Shown piece by piece: positions 27,451 to 39,240 of a stretch of DNA of 64,000 nt. The stretch's first letter is position 1. Every line of letters begins with the position of its first letter. The stretch lies in assembly GCA_013399895.1 (NCBI GenBank), contig VXBA01003167.1:498136-562135 (forward strand). The letters are read 5' to 3'. Position numbers and translations under genes: made by a program. The notes under the pieces were generated by a model. The model was not told the DNA's origin. It did no database searches and saw nothing but the letters and a program-made list of their open reading frames with translations. The DNA comes from Serilophus lunatus (lineage: Eukaryota > Chordata > Aves > Passeriformes > Eurylaimidae).

Positions 27451-30400
27451 AAAATAAATAGTAGAAAAATCCTTTTTAATGCAAAAGAATATCTGCATGG
27501 ATATTGCACAAATCTTTATCAACTGAAATACTATTTGAAGATTTCCATTCCAAAGCAATTACCACTCCTGCAGAAGAAAGCAGCTGATGAAACAGGGGGC
27601 AGAAAAGATCAGCACTTAATCCATTATCACATCCCAGTAATGCTAATCTAGGTGTAAGATTAATTTGGACTTCAAACATATTAAAGCAGCAAAATAAGAT
27701 TTGCTTCCAGAAATGTTCAAAAGGCAGTATATCCATATGATCAGATTCAACATTTACTGCAACCTTTCATCCATAATATGAATTTGAAACCAATTCAGAC
27801 ATTTTCTAAAAGACAGTACAAATAGATGGTATATGGAAGCGCTTCTCAAATCCAAACATTTTGAAATAAACAAAACTCAAATCAACCAGTCTCTTCAAAA
27901 CATTCAGCAAAGACTCAAAAATCCAGCCCACCTACAAAGGTGGCCTAGTTTTATTTTTACAGCACAGAATCCTTCTGATTTGTTGGGAATTTTTGCTCTG
28001 TTGTGGTTTTATTTTTTTTCCAGAAGAGCCAGGGGCTCTTGAAATGCTTTCTGAAATCTGTCTTCTAAGAGTTTAGAAGCAGTAATTCTTCACAAAGAAT
28101 ACTTGATGAGAAATTGAGTTTGCTAGCTAGGGTGGGGAGGCAGGAGGAAAAGCAACCCTTAGTTTAAAGCATCACTTCTGTTCTGAAATGGTCAGGTTTC
28201 ATTTGCACAATGCACCCTGCTGCCACTAATTCAGAAGCTCGCTAATCAAACTCACTTCCTGAAAGTAGAGAATGTTGAAATGATGGTTGTTAAACTCCAA
28301 AGTTTTCAGCAAACAGAAGAAATTTAGGAAAAAAGCCTCCCTTTGAGTCCCATTATACAACATGTCCAGTTCTGTTTGACTTCACCTGCTGAACAAGGAG
28401 GATCTCCACACTCTGGCATTAAGGATAAATGAAGAATAATGAGGAAAGCCAAAGCCCTCTTGTGACAAGGCTTTAATTCGCCTAGAATATAGAAATTTTT
28501 TTTAAGTTCAAAAATAAGCAGTTCTTTCTTGAATTACTCACTTTCACCTGTTCCTAGTGACAAGCAGAGACCCAAGGCATCAATACAAGACTGCTTTGTT
28601 TCACATATCAGGGTCTATGCCAAGGGTATTTAAAGCCACCTTACTTCAGGATAAAGTAGGTCACCTGCAGACTAAGGAATAAATGAATGAAAGCCATACA
28701 CCTATCTCTCAAACAATAACGTAACACATCTATTTCTGGTTGAAAGGTGAAGTTAGCAAAACTCTTTGTTAGTATTATATTGTCCGCCAAAAAACACAAG
28801 CAAGGAACAGAAATCACTTCATCCAGTAATTCACTAAGTAAAGGCTAAGAGAACTATTGCCTCTCAGAAAGAACTTACAGTGACCAGACTGACCTTCTCT
28901 GAAGTCACTGTAACTTTACCTCAAATGCTATTTTGCTTGGTACTTTTTTTAAGAGAGAAAAAATACTATACAAGTAGATGAAGTTATTTGTGCAAGATCT
29001 ACTCCAAGCTCATCTCATTCCACTGCCTTCAATTCTACACAAGTTACACAAGGGCTCACTTTCAAAAAATCATCCTTTTCAAAAAGTATGAGTTAAGTAC
29101 AGAGAAAAGTGGCAATTCCCAGTAACAGCACATAAGGACCTCTCACCACCCCATTTAGACACGTAACTGGATTTTGCACCTGGCTGCAGTTGCCTGCCCA
29201 TTGTTATCAAAAGAAGGAATTCTGCTACAGCCATTTTTAGGTAACTGGTTTCCCCAGGATTGCTGCAATCCATACGACCAGGCAAAGTACAAGCTATTTC
29301 TCTTGATTCATGGTAAATCAATATTATGTTTCCAGCACCACACAACTAAATTACATCTATTGCATCTGCTGCTGAAAGCCATACGTAAGGGCATGGTTTT
29401 TCTTTAGTATTTCATTTTTATCAGGCCCAATGGTACTACATTGGATTCTATTTTATATTATGCCTTAACAAAAATGATTTTACTACATCACTCCATCATC
29501 TGTCTAAACTTAATCAAGCACAACATTGCTTTCTGAAAGTCTACAGTAGTCTCATGTCCCTGAGGGGCTTTCTTCATGGTAGCTACTTTGGAAGAAAAAT
29601 ATCAGCTCAGAACTGTTAAAGTCTCAAAACTTTACAGGCAGGCAGTCACCAGCACACAGCAAAACTGTCCCTGATTATCATATTGTTAAAAAACTCCCAC
29701 TCTAATATTTGTCCATTTCAATAGAAGTAGTTTTGGGCGCTATTTCATAAGTAAATGTTCTGAGGCAAAGTGCAAGAGAACTGCCAGGTCTAAATTTCGC
29801 CCAGAGTTTTAAGGTAGGGCCTGCCAAAACAGTCAACAAGCTCAGAAGGGGAAGCTGTCTGACATTTACCATTTGAAAAAGGAAAAGATAAAAGCTAGAA
29901 AAACAAATAGCAAATGACTGGAGACCATTAGAGAAAATAAACTGTCCACTCCAGCCTTAGAAACCTGAGATCAATCTCAATTGTAAAATCGCTCATGTCC
30001 CTGTTTAAGTCACCTCCAATCCTTTTCTTGCCTGTAGCTCACCACAATCCATTCCTCCAGCCTTTAAATTTATCCCCATCATTTAAGGTTTTTAAGATCC
30101 CAATTGCCTCCCAACAGGCACCCCACAATTAGCCCCCACAGGGGATCTCTCTACCAGTCATTACACATTCTTCCACCTTGGCCAAATTGTTCACTACAAT
30201 TATGAAAAATAAAGCCAAACAACAGAGATTTTTAGAGAGAGGGAGATCACTACATATACCTGGGGGGGGAAAAGGCAGCTTAATATTGGAAACATTCTGT
30301 AGTAGTCTTAGGGCCACAGATTTGCTGGGAAGAGATGACAATGGGTTTGGCTTGTTCCATTTCAGACCTTCAGCCCTGAGTCATTACAAGCATGAAGGAG

Positions 30401-30489
30401 TCACAGCTCACCAAACCAATGGAGCAGAAAGGACCTTATTCATGGGCCACACCAACCTACCCCAGTGATATCTGATATCATTTCTTTTT

Positions 30490-30920
30490 TTTGGCTGGCA
30501 GCACAAGTGACATTTATTAGCCTGTGCTGATGTAAAACAAGTGATAAATGTCAAAGCCAATTAATATTTTCATCTTTTGATGAAACTAATTTAAAAGCAA
30601 TTATATCAGGTTACAGTTGTTTAAGCTATGCCTTACAATAGGCAGTAATTATATTCATCCTCATTCCAAACATGACTTTATCACAATAATATTCAAGAGC
30701 ATTTTGAAAAGAGAAACCCTTGGCTACAAAAGCATCTGTTGTGCTTAAATAATTTCATTTGAACGCAGCATTGCTATTAGCAAAATGAGTCATTTATAGA
30801 TGTGACCAGGTAAAAACAAATCTGAACCACTTTCCATCCAGAGGATTACTTGTTTGTGTTCACAGACAAAGTGCTGATAACGTCAAAGCCCGGATTTTAA
30901 AGATACAAACAATACAAAAT
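30490..30920. promoter_or_regulatory. Candidate conserved non-coding element
   Basis: This intronic stretch is rich in developmental-type motifs: repeated TAAT cores (CCAATTAATATT, AACTAATTT), an AP-1 type TGAGTCA near 30786, and an inverted repeat TGACATTTAT (30508-30517) / ATAAATGTCA (30544-30553) with a 26-nt spacer. It has no recognisable repeat relic or ORF. The look is that of vertebrate conserved intronic enhancers, but conservation cannot be tested here. Confidence 0.25.
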
Positions 30921-33900
30921 CATAAGCACAGTTATTTAAGAAAGGAGAAATTTATTCCAAAGACAGCAATGTCAGGAAGCCTTCTGCATAAGAATGGATT
31001 AAACTTTTAATTCACTACATTATGACACACCTGTAGCGGAGCACTTCACCCAAAGGCCCACAGCAGACAATAACATAGCAGCATGCATGGAAAAATGGGC
31101 TTTATTATTTTCAGATGTATCATTAAAATTGATAGTTAAGGAAGGTGAGGCTGAATGTTAGAATGAAGCCCATCAAAATATGAAGCAACTTAATACTTTT
31201 TGCTGAATCTCATTCTTGATTCATGAAGCAAAAAAAGAGCAAGTTTAATCATATAGAAGCATTTCTGTAAAATGTCATGTATTATGTATTTATGCTATAG
31301 TATGCAATAATTGGATTCAAGTTGAAATTAGCTTTCTAATAGGGAATAAATAATACTAGCAGATTCAAATTAATAACTTACCAGTCTTCCTTTTAGGCTC
31401 TGAATCACAAAACTACAAAGTGTGATTCATAGCAAATCTTTAAATAGAGATGATGATTTCAGAGCTCATAAGCCAAGTTTAAGAAACTCTGCACTGCATT
31501 ATTTACAGAGTAAGTACAATGTTTTTACAAGATATGAGTAAAGTGAAAATTCATACTTCTAAAGCATACCTGGCTACATTAAACCTAGTCTAACAAATCA
31601 TTTCCATACCACTTGAATTTCCTGTGACTTTTATTTTTTGTTTAGCAATTTCTTTTGAATGTCATTGATAGCCAGGCCAGAAGTCACACTGCTAAGAAAA
31701 ACCTTTAACAACTAGAAACATGAACATTTTATTAAGTCCACCAAAGCCAACACCATTTCTTCAATTCCTGAAAGAGAATGTAAACTTTAAACAGTTTGTT
31801 CCTGTAAAGAAAAAGACTGCTAAAGCATATTCACAGATTTGAAAATTCACAGTTGAAAACAAGCTACAGGTAATACCTGAACTACCTTGGATGCTAAGGG
31901 AAAAACAGTTGCATTTACACACTGCTCTGTTAAACAAAAAGACTCTGCTCCTCACATAGCTGCTGAATAAAGTAATCCAGACTCTTGCCTCTCACTGTTG
32001 TGCTAAGTATGTATATCAAAAAATGTTACGAGTATGCACCTCTTAAAAATAAAACCCATTTGAAGATATAGTATCATCTACTTGAGAGAATAACATGAAA
32101 ACAATGCAGGCATTTTGCACACAAACACTTTGGTGTTAACAAATTAGTCTGTGTCTTTTAATAGCAGCTCCTAGAAATTCAAGAAACACCAACCCTGAAA
32201 AGCCTATCCAGAAATGGTAAAATACCATACCTTCTACAGGTCAGATAAATACTAATGGCTTCAGTAAGGCAATCTAATACAAACTAAAAGAGGAACAACT
32301 GCTAAATCATATGGGAAATATGCTACATATTTAGAATTGTTTTGAAATGTCTCTTGACATTTTAGAGAGCCTTTTTTAGTTGTTACTAAAATACTGCAAC
32401 TCCTAACATATTTTCGTCATTTACGTGACTAGTAGCCACAATTTCCAAATATTCAGAACACAAATTTATCTTATATTTATCCCTTGGAGAAACTAGAGGA
32501 CTACCTGCTCCAAATCAATACTGGTAGTTTTTAAAATTAGATTTTCACTTGGCATGTTTTAATTAGGTTTCTTCTTTAAAAAAAAACAGTAATTCAACGT
32601 ATTTCAGAAACTGAAGAGGCAACCATAACCAGCAGATCTGACAGGAAAATAAAGAAGTGTTCTAACCAATTTCAACTTTCAGGCTGATGACATAAGCCTA
32701 GAAGCAAAATACACGCTGCCTCACTGCAGGACACTTCTTCTCATTAAAGAGGTAAGTGGGTCTGTGTAAGCAGTGAAGACTATTAAAGATAAGCAGATTA
32801 AACCCTAGTCTTGCATCATGGCAGCATTATGTTATGTTGCTAGGCTGGAGAACTGGTTTTTCTTTAAGATTTGGGATTTCCAGCATTAATCAAGTACAAA
32901 ATGCAGCAACATTAACACCAGTGAAGCACACCAAGTGGGTAATGGCGAGGAGGAGAAACAAAAGCCACTCTGCACAGCAACCACTGCCACCAGCAGCAGC
33001 AGCAAAAAACGATCATGGCAACAAACAAGTCTATAAAGCACTCACTTTCAAGCCAGTGAAAGATATTTCTGTTTATCTTTAGGAAGAATCACTTTATCCA
33101 GTATCTCCATAGACTCAGATGCACGCACATAGATCCATTCTGTCATGCAGTCACCTGCTAACAAAAACCTTTCTTCCTGAAGTAGTAGAATTAATTACTG
33201 GCATTTTTCATCTTTTCTCACAGCCTGAAAATAAAAAGTTTAATTCAGCTATACAAGCATTCACAAAGTCCTTACTGACAAACTGAAAGCATTTATTTAA
33301 GCATAACTATAGCAAATTATCAGAGCAATTTAACAATACCCTGAAGACAGCAGCTAAATGCCATCTTTTCTGCCTGAGCAAACCATTTAACCTTTTATCC
33401 TTGTCCACATTTCAAGGACTTTTTATTCTGACAAGGTTTTGCATTTTTCCCTTGATATATTTTCCAGTGTCTCTAAAGTGAATGCCAGAAGCATATGCTC
33501 CCCAAATTCAGTTCCCTTTCCTACTCCATTGCAAAGTAGACCACAAGCACCAATCCTGAAAAACCAAGCCAGTGTGAAAGCTCATGTGCCAGGCAGACAC
33601 CCACCCAAAATCAACAAGGCTCCAAATCTCTCTGAGCATGAATCCTCAGTCCTACAATGAAATGCAGCATACTCACACACATCATAACAATCCATTTTCA
33701 CACATTGCAATATACAGAATCCAAGCACAAGATTACAACAGACTCACATAATAAAGCCTCACAGTTTTCTTTCCACTGACTGAGTTTAGTCAAAACAAGT
33801 TGCTTATCACTGATCTAGTTATTGAATGCTAGCAACCATTCATCCATAGCCAGTGTTCCTCAACCCTTTTTCTCACTCAAGTCCCTTCAGACACTCCTGA

Positions 33901-36900
33901 GCAAAAGACTGCACACTGCTCAGACAGTCTGGACACCCACAGCTCCCAACCTCTGTACAAGGACAAGTTCATTTCCCTTCCCCACATTGGCAACACCAAC
34001 GCAGTTCCCAGTCCTTCTGTCAATTGTTAATTTTCACAGAACAACTTAGACTATCCTATAGACATCATCTCAAGTCCAAATTTTAATTAACTTCAGGTGC
34101 TGAAAAATTATTGGGAGAACAGAAACCAAAACTGAGCATAATCTTGTTTCTTTTGAAAGTTAACCTGAAAATACTACTTTTTTAACTAATATTTTTTTAA
34201 AGAAAAGTAGCATGCAATTTCTTGTATTCCAAGTCTATCATTTTAGTATCTGGATAAATAACTTGTATTTATCTGCTTGCATTACCACTTCTTCTTCAGA
34301 TGGGACTATAACTGGTGACTGCCTACATCACCACTGTTGGAAGCCCTTCAAGACCTGTGGGTTCAATTATGTTCCTGTTAAGTCCATGAGCAGTATGAAG
34401 TAAGTCTTGTTAATATATTTTTCATAGCAGTCTACCCTGTAGCACACAGTTCCAAAAATTCAAGAGACCCACAATATCTGAAGATATATGTATGTGTGTG
34501 TTCCCATGCTACACTTCATTATCCTTCAGTTTAAAATTTATATCTAAATCTTTCAGTTAACATATATATAAAAAGTTTTTTTAAAAGCAGAACAGAAAAA
34601 TTGGATTTTGAGTCCAAATCAGTCTCCCTGCACAGTGAACAACTTCTTTTCCTTTATAAAGCACAATTTATACATTTAGCTCTCCACAAAATTACTGTAA
34701 AAAGCAGCATTCTTACTAATAGCATTTTTATCAGATCTCATGACCAGCTTTGTAGCTAGTAAAAAAATGTCTTCAGTAATTCTAAATTCATGTCAATAGT
34801 CCAAGGTCAGTACCTGAAATGAAAGCCTATAAATTAAAAGAATGTTCCATTATTCTAAGTTCTTCCTCGTACTTTCCTCAATACTACTGCACAGCTACAT
34901 CAGGCTGTGAGAATGCTGTGTATGTATATTTATATATATGTATAGTTATATGTACATAGAAAATATAGGTTATTTAGGCTATTTGTTCACAGTACTCCAT
35001 GGCTATTTACTGCAGGGATCACTGCAGAGAGAGTTCCCAGAGAAGACAAAGTATCACAACAGTGATACCAAGTATATTTCAGATAATGGAGGTAAAAAAA
35101 ACACAAGGAAAACATATGGGTATATCTGTTAAAGAACAGGAAGAGCTGGTGATGGCAAATGGTTTATTTAATGGAGGAAAAAAAATAGGGTTTGACAAGA
35201 GAACAAGTCTAAATCAACTGTGTTAAAAAGTTGGGTTGGAGGAGTAGAGACAAGGGGATTTTGTGGGGCGGGGCAACACAACACTAAGATAATCAGTTTT
35301 TTCATCTCAATCAATCTTCAGTAATCAATTTGTAAACATTAAATGACATAGCACTAACAACCTGTGGAAAGTGTTCTGTATCAAAATATAAAAGAAAAAA
35401 GATTTTCACAGTACACATGATTACCAGAACAGGTGCCAAGAAAGGCTGCAAAATCTTCATCCTCAGAAATATTCCCAACCAGCCTGAACAAGTCCTTCAG
35501 TAAGCTGATCTAACTTTGGAATGAGTACTGCTTTGAGTGGGGAGGTTGGTTCAGAGGACCTAATTTAGGCTGTGATATTCATTTTAAAAGCCATCAGCAT
35601 GCAGTTTGAACGAAGAAAGTAATTTTTTTCATCAAAGGCTTTCCAAACTAGTATCATCCTCTTCTCCAAGGAAAGTAATTAAACATAATGCCTTGGCAGT
35701 GTACCAACAGCTTTTTAATTTTTCTTGATTGTTAAAACTAAAGTTGTCTTCTGCTGACACTGGTAGATATCTGGGCTCCTCTAGCCTCCCTCCCTTTTCC
35801 AATACTCCCTGAAGCATCACCATGAAAACCACTCCCTGATACAAACAGATACAACAGCCCAGTGAAATTCTAGGCTCAGGAAAGCTTTAAAGGGTTTGAA
35901 AAGAAATTGATGACCTGTGGTCAGAAACAATCTTTTCAGTTATGAAACTCTAATTAAATAAATCGAAAATAAATATCCATTTATCGAAAAATTTATTCCC
36001 AAACAATCTTACTTATTTCTGTGTACTCAGTTATACAGATAGTGCATTTCCTCATCATAAAATGAGCTGCTTTACTATCATAACACACTGTCACTATGGT
36101 ATATGCAGCACACTGTGTCAAGCTATTTCTATAATACTAATACGATGCCACAAAGAAAAAATCAAAATATGCACAAAATATAAAAAGCTGAGACATAGAA
36201 TGTATTCATGTAAGGCAACAATCGCTATGAAGCCCCCCTAAAGCATCAGTAAGGTATGAATGGCAGTATGTTAAAATGATAAATTTATTTTCCTCAAAGG
36301 AAGTGAAACAATAGGACAGGCATGGTTAATTTAATAGGCAACGTTCACGGGCTATAAACAATTACTTATGCCAGCAAGTATGTAACAGGCTATATCCTAT
36401 CCCATTAGAAACTAAAGGGGGAAAAAAAGAATATGGTGCTTTCAAACACAAATCTATTCCATGCCCAGCTCCTACAAGGTTTTTTTAGGAATTCTCACAG
36501 GCTACTGACACTGGCACAGATGACCATGTTTGTTGTACCACTGCAACTGAATAAAACTTCCACAGCACCAGTGCAAAACAAAAACTTCATTAGTACATTC
36601 AAGCTTAAAACAAATTATTTATTTCCACTTAATGATAGTTGCTGAAAGCAAAATGTAACTATTATTTTCTTTATTGAATTGCATTCTGGTTTTGGATTGC
36701 TGTGCATTTGAAGCAATAAAGAAGTATATGGTTAAAATAAATGAGAATATTCACTCTGTTTTGACATCCAATTTTTAAATAATGCTCAACTAAAATGGCT
36801 ACTCCAAAGCAAGTCTGAAAAGTCACTTAGAAGATTTTTATATGTATCTGTAAAAGTGAAGTTTCAAAAATAAGGTAAGCCTTTTTACCATGGGAATATT

Positions 36901-37132
36901 AGCAAAACAATTATATATAAACCAAGACATTAAAAAACGTATTTCATTACTTTATACAAAATTCTGCTTTTAGTTAATGAAATATACACTAGGTGAAAAA
37001 CAGAAAACCACAAATTCTAGCATCATTGTTATGCACTCAGTCAACCTGATTTACTCCAAACATCAGCATTTTACTAGACTGTCAACATAACAAGCAGAAG
37101 GATAAATAAAAGGTGGCTGAAGTTACACTTAC

Positions 37133-37171
37133 CTGCAGCCCTCTTCTTCGAAGAATACTTGAATCATCCAT
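37133..37171 (-). CDS. MAST2: Alternative first coding exon of the MAST gene (short N-terminus)
   Basis: Thirteen codons starting at ATG 37171 encode MDDSSILRRRGLQ, followed at once by a consensus donor GTAAGT (37132-37127). An in-frame TGA lies one codon before the intervening AAT and the ATG, so the reading frame truly opens here and this cannot be a coding continuation of an upstream exon. The exon ends in phase 0, the same phase as the exon at 60193, so splicing to the exon at 9771 gives ...RGLQ-KELSLPRRGS in frame. From memory, mammalian MAST3 starts with a nearly identical peptide, which supports a real family-wide alternative N-terminus. A protein from this start lacks the 95-residue segment encoded by the two upstream exons, including its RQLS and first RRGS sites. 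Transcription start and 5' UTR structure cannot be fixed from sequence alone. Confidence 0.85.
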
Positions 37172-37282
37172 ATTTCAACTGCTGATCACTAAAGCTCACT
37201 TGCTTCTGGGTGGCTTTGCTCTCTAACTGTTAAAGAAGTCCATTATTTTCAAACTTTTCTCCCCCCAACTCCCCCCCCTCCA
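37172..37282 (-). promoter_or_regulatory. Putative 5' UTR and proximal promoter of the alternative MAST first exon
   Basis: Directly upstream of the MDDSS start codon, the minus strand has an in-frame upstream ATG (37243) with a six-codon open frame ending in TAG (37223-37225), so a small uORF may precede the main start. At 37259-37282 the plus strand has runs of six and eight cytosines, giving a G-rich tract on the transcribed gene's sense strand. Such tracts bind Sp1/MAZ-type factors in many TATA-less promoters. A weak acceptor-like TTTAACAG at about 37229 leaves open a 5' UTR intron. No TATA box is convincing. The role is inferred from position only. Confidence 0.4.
37223..37243 (-). other. 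Upstream ORF of six codons in the putative 5' UTR
   Basis: ATG at 37243 is followed by five further codons and TAG. It is in the same frame as the MDDSS start 72 nt downstream but is cut off from it by this stop and two more (TGA, TGA). If transcription starts upstream of 37243 it would be a short uORF. Its context is modest (purine at -3, G at +4). Confidence 0.3.
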
Positions 37283-38639
37283 TCCACTTGCTAAAAATAG
37301 GACATGGTCTTTCACTTGCCTGTCATGAAGAACTGCAGCCACGGTCTCTGACTATCTGTATGAAATTTTGCCTGACTCTTTGTGGCAGATTTAGCAGGTC
37401 ACATCGGAAAAAATCTGTTTGACTTTCCTAAATCTTTACAAGGTTGGATGTCTAATTCCCCTCATACACACAACTGTCCAACTGTCTACAAATATATAAT
37501 AATTAATGACTCCATGTAAGACCAGAGAGAGGAATTTAATTCTGATCCCACACGCACATATTTTTGCTTTATTGCAATTTACTTGAGCTGTTATAAGGGA
37601 TCAGTAAACTGAAACAGCTGCCTTCATTTACTGTGTATAATAAGCTCACAAAATCCAGGTCACATTTTTTTTTAAAAAAATACCCAGTCACACTAACAAA
37701 AAAAGCAATACTGTGGGCACACAGGATACACTACTAAGTCTACAGAAAAATCTCATTATGAAAAAACAGAAATTTTATTTTTCCAAATTTTGAAAAATTC
37801 CTTGACTCCTTTGCAAGACAAAGCGACTGTCAGATTCTTCAGATACTGTCACACATTCTTTTGTTTCTGCTATCTCTGAGGTATGCTGGGCTCCTCTGTA
37901 TGCAGCAGACACTGCACATTCTTCAGCTCATTGCTGAGATCTTGCAACTCTCGTGTGCTGAAGAATCTGGAACACATGTTGCAAGCTCTGAACGTTTAAG
38001 AATTCATTCATCTATTCAGCACTGACAGAGCTGTCTGAAGAAGCCCTTCCCTCCTCGTCACCCATGGCACAATGGGGAAAGAAAAAAAAATAGGAAAAAA
38101 CTACAGTTCAGCTGATGTTTTTTCAGACTGTCTTGTGGTTTGTTTTCCAGCTACCTTCACACAGACAACTCCAGCAAGGTCAAAAATGGCTTTGCCCCTT
38201 TAGGTACATTATGCCAATCCCATTTTAAAACATGAGTATATAAAACGTGTTGATAAATAAAACTACAATAAAGCTTCTAGCTATACCAAACACCGTTTCA
38301 ATAAAAATAAAAATCCAGGTACATTCATCCCAGTATTATTTAAAAGAGTGAGCCTTTGTCCTACACATGCCCTTTCTATATTAGAAAGGAAAGAGGAAAA
38401 TATTGCAAATATAATGAACAACTTACTGCTGCAACGACCTTCAAATTTTTTAGCAGAAAGCCAAAGCAACAGATTTCATCTCCTGATAAAAGCATAGGAT
38501 GAGTCTATTTATAATTTCTGAATATAAATATTATATTTAAAAAGAACCTAACTTCAGACTCTGAAGGATTTCATGAGATATATAAATCAAACTTCATCGA
38601 GAGCTGTGTTTATGAGGGGATTTCAGCCAGACATCTTCA

Positions 38640-39240
38640 AGTGTGCAAATGCAACAACAACGAGAGCCCAGACCGTGGGCTGCCTACCACAGCTTGATGG
38701 AGTGTTCCTGTTCCCACAGTTATGACAGCTGCAAACCAAAAAAAGTCTCGATACAAGCACACAGGTTGGCGGTGCTTAAAGGAATAGAGATTTACACGGA
38801 AATCTTTAGCTGATCTTCATGCTAAGTGACCGAGTCACATGAGCTAAACACATCATTGTAAAGTCAGCTGAAAGCAGATACAACTCAATCCCATTCACCA
38901 GGCTTTTTCTGATCCTCTGCGGAGCCAGTGTGGTCTTTTATTGTGAGTAGCTAATAAATCCTCATCTTGCCGTACCTCCTTCCATCTGCCGTTTTAAACA
39001 AGTGAATGCTGAATGAGGGCTGCAGCGCCTTTGTGCGCTCCGGAGAGGGCAGGCGGCTCATTTGCATGGAGTATAACTGTACCACATAAAAACCTGCGCG
39101 CCAGTGAAAACAACTCCAGGAGCCACTTGCTTTTAAAGGAACAGCATCTTCTTTTGCAAACATCGCTGGGAAACCTCGAGCCATGCACAAAACTCTCTGC
39201 ATGACGACTTAAGAATATGCCACCGGGGAGAATAGCAAGA
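38640..39240. promoter_or_regulatory. CpG-enriched, motif-rich patch upstream of the alternative first exon
   Basis: This 0.6 kb stretch lies 1.5-2.1 kb upstream of the MDDSS start codon. It has around 20 CpGs, far more than flanking sequence, including GCGCC, TGCGCTCCGG and TGCGCGCC. A perfect octamer ATTTGCAT lies at 39060-39067, followed about 20 bp on by CATAAAA, an octamer-then-TATA-like order on the plus strand. ORFs of 63-83 codons overlap on both strands but resemble nothing I know. A promoter or enhancer for the short MAST isoform, or a divergent promoter, would fit. This is inference from composition and position. Confidence 0.4.

Larger units (their letters stand above)
9772..37132 (-). 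other. 27.4 kb intron between the alternative first exon and the shared exon
   Basis: This is AT-rich intronic sequence. Apart from the elements listed separately (CpG block at 10.4 kb, oligo-A tract at 14.3 kb, AT repeat at 15.6 kb, ancient CR1 at 24.5 kb, T-rich segment at 25.5-27.4 kb, CNE-like segment at 30.5 kb) I see no coding signature. ORFs of 60-108 codons occur on both strands, often overlapping antisense in GC-richer patches (11.8-12.0, 13.7-13.9, 15.8-16.0 kb), which is typical of chance. The plus strand is A-rich over most of the interval. Confidence 0.6.

Noticed and set aside
33851..33900. CAGTGTTCCTCAACCCTTTT resembling a hAT-type DNA transposon end
   Set aside because: No matching opposite terminal inverted repeat or 8-bp target duplication was found downstream, so one end alone is not enough.
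37831..37969. ATF1/CREB-like reading of the minus-strand frame (SEE-S-DS and SQ-GI fragments)
   Set aside because: The resemblance is a few scattered residues in low-complexity acidic/serine sequence, too weak to name a family.
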